From an uncultured Fretibacterium sp. (GTDB lineage: Bacteria > Synergistota > Synergistia > Synergistales > Aminobacteriaceae), in assembly GCF_963548695.1 (NCBI RefSeq), contig NZ_CAUUWA010000059.1:1-13798 (forward strand): 13,798 nucleotides of DNA, read 5' to 3'. A program made the translations under genes and the position numbers. The notes below the pieces were generated by a model. That model saw only the letters and a list, made by a program, of their open reading frames with translations, made no database searches and was not told the origin of the DNA. Positions 5,696-12,739 of the stretch are shown here, in pieces; position 1 is the first letter of the stretch, and the number at the start of each line of letters is the position of its first letter.

Positions 5696-6811
5696 ATGGG
5701 AATTAACGACATCATTCTCTACGTTATGACAGGATTCATGGCCCTGGGCGCTCTGGACAAGGCTTTTCTGGAGAACCGCCTCGGCTTTGGGGAGAAGTTC
5801 GAGGAGGGGTTCATGGCCATGGGGTCGCTCATGCTTGCCATGGGCGGCGTCATCACCCTGGCTCCCTTCCTCGCCGCGGTGCTCAAGCCGGTTATCGTGC
5901 CGCTTTATCAGGCTGTGGGGGCGGACCCCTCGATGTTCGCGACGACGCTCCTGGCCTGCGACATGGGCGGATACCCGCTGGCAATGCAGATGGCGGCCAA
6001 CCCGCAGATCGGTCGGTTCGCCGGCATCATCCTCGGGGGGATGATGGGGCCCACCATCGTCTTCTCGATCCCCGTTGCCCTGGGGATCATCGAGAAGAAG
6101 GACCATCCGGCGCTCGCCAAGGGCATCCTCATCGGGATGGTCACGATACCGCTGGGCTGTCTGGCGGGCGGCCTGATGATGCTGGGCGAGGGGTTCACGC
6201 TCTTCACGCTTCTTCTGAACATCGTTCCCGTCCTGGTCGTATCCATTTTGATCGCGGCGGGGCTCAAGTTCATTCCCTCGGCCATGATCAAGGGATTCTC
6301 GGCCTTCGGCAAGGTCGTGGTCGCCCTGATCACGGTCGGGCTGGCTATGGGTATCGTCGAGGCGCTCTCCCCCTACCGATTCTTCCCCGAGGGGTCGCCC
6401 TACGCCCTGGTGCCCCTGACCGAGTCCTATGCGGTCATCGGCAGCATTGCCATCGTCCTGGCCGGGGCGTTCCCCATGGTGACCTTCATCACCAAGGTCT
6501 TCAAGGCGCCTCTGCTGGTCTTCGGGAGGAAGCTCGGGATGGGCGACATCGCGGCCGCGGGTATGGTCGCGACCCTGGCGAACAACATCCCCACCTTCAC
6601 GATGATGAAGGACATGGATGAGCGCGGCAAGATCATCAACGTGGCCTTCGCGGTCAGCGCAGCCTTCGTCTTCGGCGACCACCTCGGTTTTACGGCCGGC
6701 GTAGAGCGCGGGCTCATCCTGGCCATGATCGTCGGCAAGCTGGTGGCGGGTATCGCGGCTGTGGTCCTGGCGTGCAGGGTAACGCCCCAGAACGCCTCGC
6801 CGGACGCGTGA
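5696..6811 (+). CDS. eutH: EutH, ethanolamine permease
   Basis: An integral membrane protein of 371 residues that brings ethanolamine into the cell. The sequence is almost entirely hydrophobic segments, roughly ten or eleven membrane helices, beginning with MGINDIILYVMTGFMALGAL and including GGMMGPTIVFSIPVALGII and VVALITVGLAMGIVEAL. Family landmarks such as CDMGGYPLAMQMA and MATLANNIPTF-like VATLANNIPTFTMMKDMD are present. Length fits the shorter non-enteric EutH form (E. coli about 408). The ATG at 5696 follows GGAGG with good spacing. eutQ follows after 28 bases. A 133-base leader with possible RNA structure precedes it, so it may have some independent control. Confidence 0.95.
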   Translation: MGINDIILYVMTGFMALGALDKAFLENRLGFGEKFEEGFMAMGSLMLAMGGVITLAPFLAAVLKPVIVPLYQAVGADPSMFATTLLACDMGGYPLAMQMAANPQIGRFAGIILGGMMGPTIVFSIPVALGIIEKKDHPALAKGILIGMVTIPLGCLAGGLMMLGEGFTLFTLLLNIVPVLVVSILIAAGLKFIPSAMIKGFSAFGKVVVALITVGLAMGIVEALSPYRFFPEGSPYALVPLTESYAVIGSIAIVLAGAFPMVTFITKVFKAPLLVFGRKLGMGDIAAAGMVATLANNIPTFTMMKDMDERGKIINVAFAVSAAFVFGDHLGFTAGVERGLILAMIVGKLVAGIAAVVLACRVTPQNASPDA

Positions 6812-6839
6812 ACTTAAGGCGCCGAAAGGACGGAGGATT

Positions 6840-7301
6840 ATGGACAAGAAGGATCTGGAACAGATGGTGCGCAAGGCCGTCCAGGATATCCTGGGCGGTG
6901 TGCGGAAGGACCCTGCGCCATGTGGGGCGCCCTTTGAAAAGCGCAGGGTGCCCGCCGGCGCCGTATCGGTGAAGCTTCCCACCGTCAGGCCGGAGAAGTT
7001 CGACACGGGCAAGCCGGGCGACAAGGTGCGCCTCATAGACGTCCTGACCCTGGAGGAGAGCCCCAGGCTGGGCTGCGGGATAATGGAGATGGAGGCGACG
7101 GCGTTCGACTGGACGCTCCGTTACGACGAGGTGGACTACATCATCGAGGGGACGCTCGAGATCCTCATCGACGGACAGACCGTCACGGGGAACCAGGGCG
7201 ACGCCCTCTACATCCCGGCCGACTCCTCGATCACGTTCCGTGCCCCGGGCTTCGCACGGTTCCTGTACGTCACCTATCCCGCGAACTGGGCCGCCCAGTA
7301 G
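6840..7301 (+). CDS. eutQ: EutQ, short cupin-fold acetate kinase-type protein
   Basis: A 153-residue EutQ. The cupin domain covers about residues 60-153: YDEVDYIIEGTLEILIDGQT, GDALYIPADSSITF, and the characteristic end RFLYVTYPANW. Salmonella EutQ has been reported to act as an acetate kinase, making ATP from acetyl phosphate. E. coli EutQ is about 233 residues; here the N-terminal ITP-type module is absent, and the protein begins with an amphipathic helix, MDKKDLEQMVRKAVQDIL, of the kind that targets cargo to shells. Such a helix is internal in the enteric protein. The start is supported by AAAGGACGGAGG. After the stop lies a 141-base structured gap before eutT. Confidence 0.92.
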   Translation: MDKKDLEQMVRKAVQDILGGVRKDPAPCGAPFEKRRVPAGAVSVKLPTVRPEKFDTGKPGDKVRLIDVLTLEESPRLGCGIMEMEATAFDWTLRYDEVDYIIEGTLEILIDGQTVTGNQGDALYIPADSSITFRAPGFARFLYVTYPANWAAQ

Positions 7302-7358
7302 GTCCGATGCGCCGAATTTTTCCGGATGCGTTCGGAGGCATCGCCGGACAATGTTTTT
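7302..7358 (+). terminator. Large hairpin plus T-run after eutQ (candidate terminator or attenuator)
   Basis: Starting one base after the eutQ stop, GTCC (7302-7305) pairs with GGAC (7346-7349), GATGC (7306-7310) with GCATC (7338-7342), and CCGAA (7312-7316) with TTCGG (7331-7335). This gives 14 Watson-Crick pairs with a 3-base bulge (7343-7345). T5 follows at 7354-7358 and another T5 at 7363-7367. The T-runs are interrupted by G, so termination may be partial, separating eutQ from eutT and downstream genes. Confidence 0.45.
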
Positions 7359-7374
7359 GGCGTTTTTGACGTTG

Positions 7375-7423
7375 CGGCAATGCGGTGCGTCCGCCACTGC
7401 TGAGCGGGCACGCCGTGTTGCCG
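7375..7423 (+). promoter_or_regulatory. Long near-perfect hairpin directly upstream of the eutT ribosome site
   Basis: The arms 7375-7394 and 7404-7423 pair at 19 of 20 positions (15 Watson-Crick, 4 G-U, one C/A mismatch at 7388/7410) around the 9-base loop cactgctga. The eutT SD AAAGGAGG begins only two or three bases after the stem. The region does not code for anything I recognise. It could set mRNA stability, mark a processing site, or control eutT translation. It follows a terminator-like hairpin, so the two may work as one element. Confidence 0.6.
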
Positions 7424-7442
7424 GGAAAGGAGGACCGTTCCC

Positions 7443-8255
7443 ATGAAAGCGCTGACGGAACGGGATCTTCGGGAAGAGCTGGGTTGGAAGCAGGTCGAAA
7501 GCTATACGATCGAGCCGGGTACCCTTGTGACGCCCTCGGCGCGTCAGTTCCTGAACGAGCGCAAAATCGAGCTGATCGTGAAAGAAAAACAAGGGGCGGA
7601 ACTTGGCCCTGAGCCTGATTCAAAGCCCATGGCGGAGGGGACCGGGCGGAAGGAGACGGAGGAGCCGGCCCCATTCAAGCCGCGCTTCGTCGGCCCGGAC
7701 GGCGGGATGTTCGCCGTCAAGCCGGAGCATCTGACGCACCTGCACTCCAATGTCCTGGTGACCAAGGGGCACCCGCGCATCGCCTTCCGGGGAAAGATGG
7801 ACAGCCTCCAGGCGGCCATCCTCGAGGTCCAGGGCCTGGCAGCGGAGCAGGGAAACATGACCCTGGCGGAGGAGCTCGAGGAGATTCTGGAGTTTGTCCG
7901 ACGCATCCTCACCTTTGAGGTGATGGAGAAGCCGCTTCCGGACGAAAACCTTCTGGGCCTGTCGCTCGACGAACTGCGCTCCATGTCCCACAACCCGAAG
8001 AAGCATTTTGGGCTGGGGCATATCCGCACCCACTACTCGATGGGCCGCTGCTGCATCGGCCTGAACCGTCTGCGGGCACAGGTGCGGGAGGTCGAGTTGG
8101 CCGCGTTCCGGGCCTTCGAACGGCCGGGGGGCGTGGACCGGGAGGATGTCATCCGTGCGCTCAATCGCCTGAGCAGCACGATTTACGTTCTGATGTACCG
8201 GCATCTGCCCAGGGGGTACGACCGGCAGTATGGAGTGACCGTGGGCAAGGACTGA
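7443..8255 (+). CDS. eutT: EutT, ATP:cob(I)alamin adenosyltransferase
   Basis: Makes adenosylcobalamin, the cofactor of ethanolamine ammonia-lyase. The 270-residue product begins with the small module KALTERDLREELGW through GTLVTPSARQFLNERKIEL (residues 1-46), as in enteric EutT. A variable linker is followed by the catalytic domain from about residue 85: HLTHLHSNVLVTKGHPRIAFR, LSLDELRSMSHNP, and the terminal VIRALNRLSSTIYVLMYR, all close to the EutT family. The HX11CCX2C metal motif of Salmonella EutT is missing from the linker; a CC pair in MGRCCIGLNRLRAQ lies in a different place. EutT forms lacking that motif are known in Firmicutes. The ATG follows AAAGGAGG with normal spacing. eutA starts 42 bases later. 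Confidence 0.94.
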   Translation: MKALTERDLREELGWKQVESYTIEPGTLVTPSARQFLNERKIELIVKEKQGAELGPEPDSKPMAEGTGRKETEEPAPFKPRFVGPDGGMFAVKPEHLTHLHSNVLVTKGHPRIAFRGKMDSLQAAILEVQGLAAEQGNMTLAEELEEILEFVRRILTFEVMEKPLPDENLLGLSLDELRSMSHNPKKHFGLGHIRTHYSMGRCCIGLNRLRAQVREVELAAFRAFERPGGVDREDVIRALNRLSSTIYVLMYRHLPRGYDRQYGVTVGKD

Positions 8256-8297
8256 GCGGGCAGAAATTGAGCGGCAAAAATTGAGGAGGTCTTATCC

Positions 8298-9725
8298 GTG
8301 GCGGAAACCGTGCTCAGCGTTGGAATCGATATCGGGACGTCCACGACGCAGCTTGTTTTCAGCTCGCTCACGATCGAGAACGTGGCGAGCGTCGCCGCGA
8401 TCCCCCGCATCACGGTCGTGGACAAGAGGGTGGTTTACCGAAGCGACATCCACTTCACGCCGCTTCTTTCCCCGACGACCATCGATGCCGATGGGGTGCG
8501 GAGGATCGTGGAGCAGGAGTACGCGCGGGCGGATGTGGACCGGAACGCGATCTCGGCAGGAGCGGTCATCATCACCGGGGAGACGGCCCGTAAGGAGAAC
8601 GCGGAGACGGTGCTTCGGAGCCTCAGCGGCCTGGCGGGCAACTTCGTGGTGGCGACGGCGGGCTCCGACCTGGAGTCCATCCTCGCGGGCAAGGGGGCCG
8701 GGGCCGGGAGCTTCTCGAGGCGGGAGCACATGGCCGTGGCCAACTTCGACATCGGCGGCGGGACGACGAACGTCGTCCTCTTCCGGGACGGTGATGTCGT
8801 CGACACGACCTGCCTGGACATCGGAGGACGCCTCGTGAAGCTGGATCCCAAAATGCGCGTCGTCCAGTATGTCGCGCCCGGTATTGCGACGCTGGTCGAG
8901 TCTATGGGCCTGCCCGTCGCCGTGGGACGCGCGGCCTCGGTGGAGGATCTCACGCGGCTGACCGACCGCATGGCGGAGTTCTTCGACGAGCTCATGGGCC
9001 TGCGGGACCGGACGCCGCTTTTCGAGCGGATGCTGACGGCCCACGACCTCCGAGCCGCCCCCGAGGCCAAGGGCGTCTCCTTCTCCGGCGGTGTGGCGGA
9101 CTGCATCGACTCCGTCCCGGAGGCCGGCCTCTTCGCCTACGGAGACATCGGGGTCCTGCTGGGGCAGTCCGTTGCCCGGACGCGGCTGTTCCGGACGCTG
9201 GTCCGAGTCCCGGCCGAGGAGACCATACGGGCCACCGTGGTCGGGGCGGGAAGCCACTCCATGGAGATCAGCGGGAGCACCATCGGCTTCTCCGACCCCG
9301 CCCTGTTCCCGCTGCAGAACGTCCCGGTCCTCAAGCTGACGCCCGAGGACGAGACGGGGGGCCTCTCCGAGGCGCTGGCCCGAAAGCTTCGCTGGTACAC
9401 GGAAGGCGATTCCGCCCAGCCCGTGGGCATCTCCTTCCGCGGCGTGCACAGCCCGTCGTTCGACCAGGTCCAGGGGTACGCCTCCCAGCTCGTTGCGGGG
9501 CTCTCGGAGTACCTCCAGCATCAGGACCTGGTCATCGTGGTCGTAGAGAAGGACATGGCCAAGGCGCTGGGCTTCGCCCTGGGAAGCCGCCTCGGAGATT
9601 CAAAGAAGCTGGTCTGCATCGACGGGGTCTCCGTGGACAACGGGGATTATATCGATATGGGCTGTCCGCTCTCCGGGGGGCGCGTGATCCCCGTGGTGAT
9701 CAAGACCCTGGTGTTCGGCGGATGA
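8298..9725 (+). CDS. eutA: EutA, ethanolamine ammonia-lyase reactivating factor
   Basis: An ATP-dependent chaperone-like protein that removes damaged cobalamin from ethanolamine ammonia-lyase (EutBC) so that fresh cofactor can bind. The 475-residue product has actin/Hsp70-type nucleotide motifs: VGIDIGTSTTQLVFS near residue 8 and VANFDIGGGTTNVVLF around Asp151, then VGAGSHSMEISGS in the C-terminal half, as in EutA. Length is close to E. coli EutA (467). The start is GTG at 8298, preceded by a strong GAGGAGG. The 42-base gap before it contains two imperfect copies of GCGGCAAAAATTGA-like sequence. EutBC themselves are not in the window. Position directly after eutT groups the two cobalamin-maintenance genes. 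Confidence 0.95.
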   Translation: MAETVLSVGIDIGTSTTQLVFSSLTIENVASVAAIPRITVVDKRVVYRSDIHFTPLLSPTTIDADGVRRIVEQEYARADVDRNAISAGAVIITGETARKENAETVLRSLSGLAGNFVVATAGSDLESILAGKGAGAGSFSRREHMAVANFDIGGGTTNVVLFRDGDVVDTTCLDIGGRLVKLDPKMRVVQYVAPGIATLVESMGLPVAVGRAASVEDLTRLTDRMAEFFDELMGLRDRTPLFERMLTAHDLRAAPEAKGVSFSGGVADCIDSVPEAGLFAYGDIGVLLGQSVARTRLFRTLVRVPAEETIRATVVGAGSHSMEISGSTIGFSDPALFPLQNVPVLKLTPEDETGGLSEALARKLRWYTEGDSAQPVGISFRGVHSPSFDQVQGYASQLVAGLSEYLQHQDLVIVVVEKDMAKALGFALGSRLGDSKKLVCIDGVSVDNGDYIDMGCPLSGGRVIPVVIKTLVFGG

Positions 9726-9786
9726 TAGAGTTTGTTCGATGATGGATTTTAGTGCATGATGTGAGGGAGAGGGGGACGGGGACGTT

Positions 9787-11163
9787 ATGGGGGACGTTCT
9801 TGACAGGATCCGGGAGGCGGGGATCATCGGCGCGGGAGGGGCGGGATTTCCCACTCACGTCAAGTTCTCCCGTCCCTGCGAATACATCGTCCTGAACGGG
9901 GCGGAATGCGAGCCCCTGCTCCAGGTCGATCAGCAGCTGGCCGCGGTCCACGCGGAGGCCCTGCTGCACGGTATGGAGGCGCTGCTCGAGCTGACGGGGG
10001 CAAAGAAGGCCGTGTTCGCCTTCAAGGGGAAGTATCACGATGCCCGTGCCCGCATCGAGCCTCTGCTGTCCGGGAACCCCCGTATGGCGCTCCATATCCT
10101 GCCCAACATCTACCCTGCGGGCGACGAGCAGGTCCTGGTCTACGAGGCCCTGCGCCGCATCGTCCCGGAGGGCGGTATCCCGATGGCCGTGGAGACGGTC
10201 GTCCTGAACGTGGAGACGCTGCTGAACGTCGAAAGGGCGCTCTCCGGCACCCCGGTGACGGAGAAGTACCTGACGGTATGCGGCGCAGTGCGGGAGCCGA
10301 GGACGCTCAAAGTCCCCATCGGGGTCCCCTTTTCCGCGGTCGTCGAGGCCTGCGGAGGGGTTACGGAACCCGATGCGGCATTTATCGAGGGAGGCCCTAT
10401 GATGGGCAAGCCGGTTCCGTCCTGGGAAAAGCCCGTCACCAAGACGACGAAGGGACTGCTAGTGCTTCCCCGTGACCACCGTCTGGTTGTCTCGAAGAAA
10501 CGCTCCATGAAGGAGATGCTGCGTTTGGCCCGCGCGGCGTGCTGCCATTGCATGATGTGCACGGAACTCTGCCCGCGCTACCTCCTGGGACATTCCCTGC
10601 ACCCCGACAAGTTGATGCGCCTGGCATCCTTCAACAGCACCTGCGAGCGCGACGCCGAGGCCACGGAGGCCTTCCTGTGCTGCGAGTGCAGCATGTGCGA
10701 GGTCGCATGCGTCATGGGGCTCCAACCCTGGAGGCTGAACCGGGAGCTGAAAGGTCGCATGGCGTCCGCAGGAATCAAGAACCCACATGCCAACCGCCCG
10801 GCGGCGGCCCATCCCTTCCGCGAACTGCGGACGTTTTCGGCCGCCAGGCTCCTGCATCGGCTGGGGCTTGCTCCTTACGCGAAACAGGCTCCCCTCGACG
10901 AGAGCCCTTCCTTAAAATTTCAAAGAGTGAGCAGGCCCCAAAGCGTGACCCTGATGCTGAAACAGCACATCGGGGCCCCGTCGGTTCCGTTGGTTGCCGT
11001 TGGGGACAGGGTGGAACGGGAGCAGCTTGTCGCGAGGGGGGAGGGGCCCGTCTCGGCCAACCTGCACAGCCCGATCTCGGGCACGGTGGCGGGGTTGGAG
11101 AAGGATCGCATTCTGATCCGGGCTGAGGGCGCGAACGTCGAGGAACGGGGGAGCATGACATGA
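9787..11163 (+). CDS. pduS: PduS/RnfC-like flavo-iron-sulfur oxidoreductase
   Basis: A 458-residue PduS-type protein. PduS is a cobalamin reductase of propanediol compartments with FMN and two [4Fe-4S] clusters. Visible parts: GAGGAGFPTHVK and NGAECEPLLQVD of the NADH/FMN-binding Complex1-51K fold; an SLBB-like segment (VPIGVPFSAVVEACGGVTE); ferredoxin motifs CCHCMMCTELCP (Cys252, 255, 258, 262) and CCECSMCEVAC (Cys298, 301, 304, 308); and an RnfC-type C-terminal barrel (SPISGTVAGLEKDRILIRAE). All eight cluster cysteines are present. The likely role is reducing corrinoid for EutT or moving electrons between compartment and cytosol. Its stop overlaps the pduT-like start as ATGA, indicating a functional pair. 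The ATG at 9787 follows a purine-rich GAGGGAGAGGGGG. Confidence 0.92.
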   Translation: MGDVLDRIREAGIIGAGGAGFPTHVKFSRPCEYIVLNGAECEPLLQVDQQLAAVHAEALLHGMEALLELTGAKKAVFAFKGKYHDARARIEPLLSGNPRMALHILPNIYPAGDEQVLVYEALRRIVPEGGIPMAVETVVLNVETLLNVERALSGTPVTEKYLTVCGAVREPRTLKVPIGVPFSAVVEACGGVTEPDAAFIEGGPMMGKPVPSWEKPVTKTTKGLLVLPRDHRLVVSKKRSMKEMLRLARAACCHCMMCTELCPRYLLGHSLHPDKLMRLASFNSTCERDAEATEAFLCCECSMCEVACVMGLQPWRLNRELKGRMASAGIKNPHANRPAAAHPFRELRTFSAARLLHRLGLAPYAKQAPLDESPSLKFQRVSRPQSVTLMLKQHIGAPSVPLVAVGDRVEREQLVARGEGPVSANLHSPISGTVAGLEKDRILIRAEGANVEERGSMT

Positions 11164-11708
11164 GCAAGGCGATAGGACTGATCGAGTTCAACACGACGCC
11201 CAAGGGAATGGAGGCGGCGGATGCCATGCTGAAAGCCTCCGAAGTGCAGCTTGTCTTCTCGTCCCCCATCTGTCCGGGGAAATACATCACCATCCTCGCG
11301 GGAGAGGTGGACGCCGTCAAGACGGCGATCTCGAAGGGAGAGGAGACGGGCGGGCTCTTCGTGCTGGACTCCCACGTCCTGCCCAACGTGCACCCGTCGG
11401 TCATCCCTGCCCTCACGGGCACGGGAGAGATGGGAGAGGTGAGGGCCCTGGGTGCGGTGGAGACTATCTGCGCCGTGTCCGCCGTCCATGCCGGCGACGT
11501 CGCGGCCAAGGCCGCGAACGTCCGGCTTCTGGAGATTCGCCTCGCTCGGGGCCTGGGCGGAAAGGGAATCCTCCTTTTGACGGGCGACCTGGGCAGCGTG
11601 GAGAGCTCGGTGGAGGCGTGCCGCCGCAGGCTGGGGACGGAGGGAGGAATCACGAGTGCCGTCGTGATCCCGTCCCCCCATAAAGCGCTGGTCTCCGCCC
11701 TTCTTTGA
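11160..11708 (+). CDS. pduT: PduT-like tandem-BMC shell protein with cluster-binding cysteine
   Basis: A 182-residue shell protein with two BMC domains (about 1-92 and 93-182), closely resembling PduT: AIGLIEFNTTPKGMEAADAM at the start, HVLPNVHPSVIPALTG in the middle, and VVIPSPHKAL at the end. PduT trimers hold a [4Fe-4S] cluster in the central pore bound by Cys38 of each subunit; here the matching loop is SPICPGKY with the cysteine at residue 38. The protein therefore probably forms a redox-active pore that docks the PduS-like partner encoded just upstream, with a 4-base ATGA overlap. This is the last gene of the main plus-strand run; an AT-rich repeat region and convergent eutP follow. Confidence 0.94.
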   Translation: MSKAIGLIEFNTTPKGMEAADAMLKASEVQLVFSSPICPGKYITILAGEVDAVKTAISKGEETGGLFVLDSHVLPNVHPSVIPALTGTGEMGEVRALGAVETICAVSAVHAGDVAAKAANVRLLEIRLARGLGGKGILLLTGDLGSVESSVEACRRRLGTEGGITSAVVIPSPHKALVSALL

Positions 11709-11730
11709 TTGATTGGGTTTGATTGGCTGC

Positions 11731-11781
11731 GGATTTGTTTGAGGATTGCGGATTTGTTTGATTGATTGTGGATTTGTTTGA
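11731..11781 (+). repeat. Three 12-base direct repeats, GGATTTGTTTGA
   Basis: GGATTTGTTTGA occurs at 11731-11742, 11750-11761 and 11770-11781, spaced 19 and 20 bases, each preceded by TGC or TGT. Nearby TTGATTGATTGG-type sequence extends the pattern from 11705. The tract is G/T-rich on the plus strand and AT-rich compared with the coding sequence. It lies between the convergent pduT and eutP genes. Purpose unknown. Confidence 0.8.
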
Positions 11782-11792
11782 GATGGAGGATT

Positions 11793-11811
11793 GGGGCCGT
11801 GAAAAGGCCCC
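11793..11811. terminator. GC-rich hairpin between convergent pduT and eutP (weak terminator candidate)
   Basis: GGGGCC (11793-11798) and GGCCCC (11806-11811) form a perfect 6-base stem with a 7-base loop, gtgaaaa. The position, between two converging genes, suits a shared terminator. Neither strand has a clear T-run after the stem, so an intrinsic terminator is uncertain. GCCGT (11796-11800) can pair alternatively with ACGGC (11815-11819). Confidence 0.3.
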
Positions 11812-11819
11812 GGTACGGC

Positions 11820-12281
11820 TCAGTCCGTCTCGGCGGTCGTGGGCTCCCCCCCGCGGAGTTCGCGGATGCGTTGGCTAAGGAGCTCCAGCCCCTCCCCCGT
11901 CTCGGAGGAGACGACGTGAATTTCCGTGACGCCGGACTCCTGCAATCCCTGGATGGCGGACTCTATCGCCTTGGGGGTGGCGGCGTCCGCCTTGCTGACG
12001 ACCCCGATTACGGGCGCGCGCAAGGTCTTGGAGAAGTTGGGGACGACGTGCCTGGGCCGCAGGGGATCCATCAGGAACAGGATGACGGCGGCCTTGATGG
12101 AGGTCTGGATCAGGACGTGGTAGAACATGGGGATGTCGAAGAACTCGCCTGGCGTGTCGATGCACTGCGGCCCATAGGCCAGGGCCTCCGTCTTTCGGAC
12201 GCGCCCCTCCCAGACCCCCAGGGCCTTCAGGAGCGAGGTCTTCCCGGCGCCGGTCTGCCCTACCACCATCACGCGCTTCAT
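11820..12281 (-). CDS. eutP: EutP, Ras-like small GTPase-fold protein
   Basis: A 153-residue P-loop protein of the EutP/PduV family. Motifs visible: Walker A GQTGAGKTS (residues 8-16), switch-II-like CIDTPGEFF, and the G4-like VVSKAD in place of NKxD. EutP is usual in Eut operons; an acetate kinase activity has been proposed for it in some bacteria, and PduV is linked to compartment positioning, so its exact role is open. The start overlaps the eutS stop as ATGA (12278-12281), so the two are coupled. It is on the opposite strand to the main gene run, whereas in enteric operons eutS and eutP lead the same transcript. It ends convergent to the pduT-like gene. Confidence 0.94.
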   Translation of the reverse strand: MKRVMVVGQTGAGKTSLLKALGVWEGRVRKTEALAYGPQCIDTPGEFFDIPMFYHVLIQTSIKAAVILFLMDPLRPRHVVPNFSKTLRAPVIGVVSKADAATPKAIESAIQGLQESGVTEIHVVSSETGEGLELLSQRIRELRGGEPTTAETD

Positions 12282-12622
12282 GTACGGGTGATGGGGGCCT
12301 TGAAGAAGCCCAGCACCTCGTTCAGGGTGCGGACGGTCGTCGTGAGGGAGCTCTCGACGGCGCTGACGTCCCCGGTGAAGAGGATGCAGCCGGTGAAGCG
12401 GTCGATGAAGTCCATGGTCACGGCCCCGGCCTTTGAGGCGATGTCCGCCGCGATGATGGCGCCCTCCCCGGGCGTGATGGTCATGATGCCGATGGCCCCG
12501 GAGCTCTCCACCCCGATCAGGGTGCACAGTTCCGGCTTGGGGTGGCAGATCATGTGCGCCAGGGTGACTTGTTTGCCGGGGACGTATTCCTGGATGATGC
12601 GTTCCTTGTTGTCCGAGCTCAT
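12278..12622 (-). CDS. eutS: EutS, bent hexameric BMC shell protein
   Basis: A 114-residue EutS: ERIIQEYVPGKQVTLAHMI at the start, IGVESSGAIGIMTITPGEGA, and the end TTTVRTLNEVLGFF are typical of this permuted BMC-domain shell protein, which forms bent hexamers thought to serve shell edges. Length is as expected (about 111 in E. coli). The minus-strand SD GAGGAGG lies eight bases before the ATG, but it is also the 3' arm of a small hairpin (12631-12643). It is first in a two-gene minus-strand unit with eutP and is divergent from eutG across 182 bases. Confidence 0.95.
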   Translation of the reverse strand: MSSDNKERIIQEYVPGKQVTLAHMICHPKPELCTLIGVESSGAIGIMTITPGEGAIIAADIASKAGAVTMDFIDRFTGCILFTGDVSAVESSLTTTVRTLNEVLGFFKAPITRT

Positions 12623-12630
12623 GAAGAGCG

Positions 12631-12643
12631 CCTCCTCTGGAGG
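12631..12643 (-). promoter_or_regulatory. Hairpin that sequesters the eutS Shine-Dalgarno
   Basis: On the minus strand CCTCC-aga-GGAGG is a perfect 5-base, all-strong stem with a 3-base loop, and its 3' arm is the core of the eutS SD. If it folds, ribosome access is reduced. A second stem, TCCGCC/GGCGGA (12647-12652 with 12661-12666), stands just upstream. Seen directly; effect on eutS expression is inferred. Confidence 0.4.
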
Positions 12644-12739
12644 TCTTCCGCCGGTTTTGAGGCGGAGATTTTCTCACGGGATTCCGCACTACATGATACT
12701 ACAGACCGCGGGGCTTTTTGAGCGCAAATCAACGATTTA

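Noticed and set aside
7302..7442. Cobalamin riboswitch upstream of eutT, suggested by GCCACTG
   Set aside because: The other conserved cobalamin-riboswitch elements are missing, the gap is too short for a usual aptamer, and GCCACTG lies partly in a hairpin loop.
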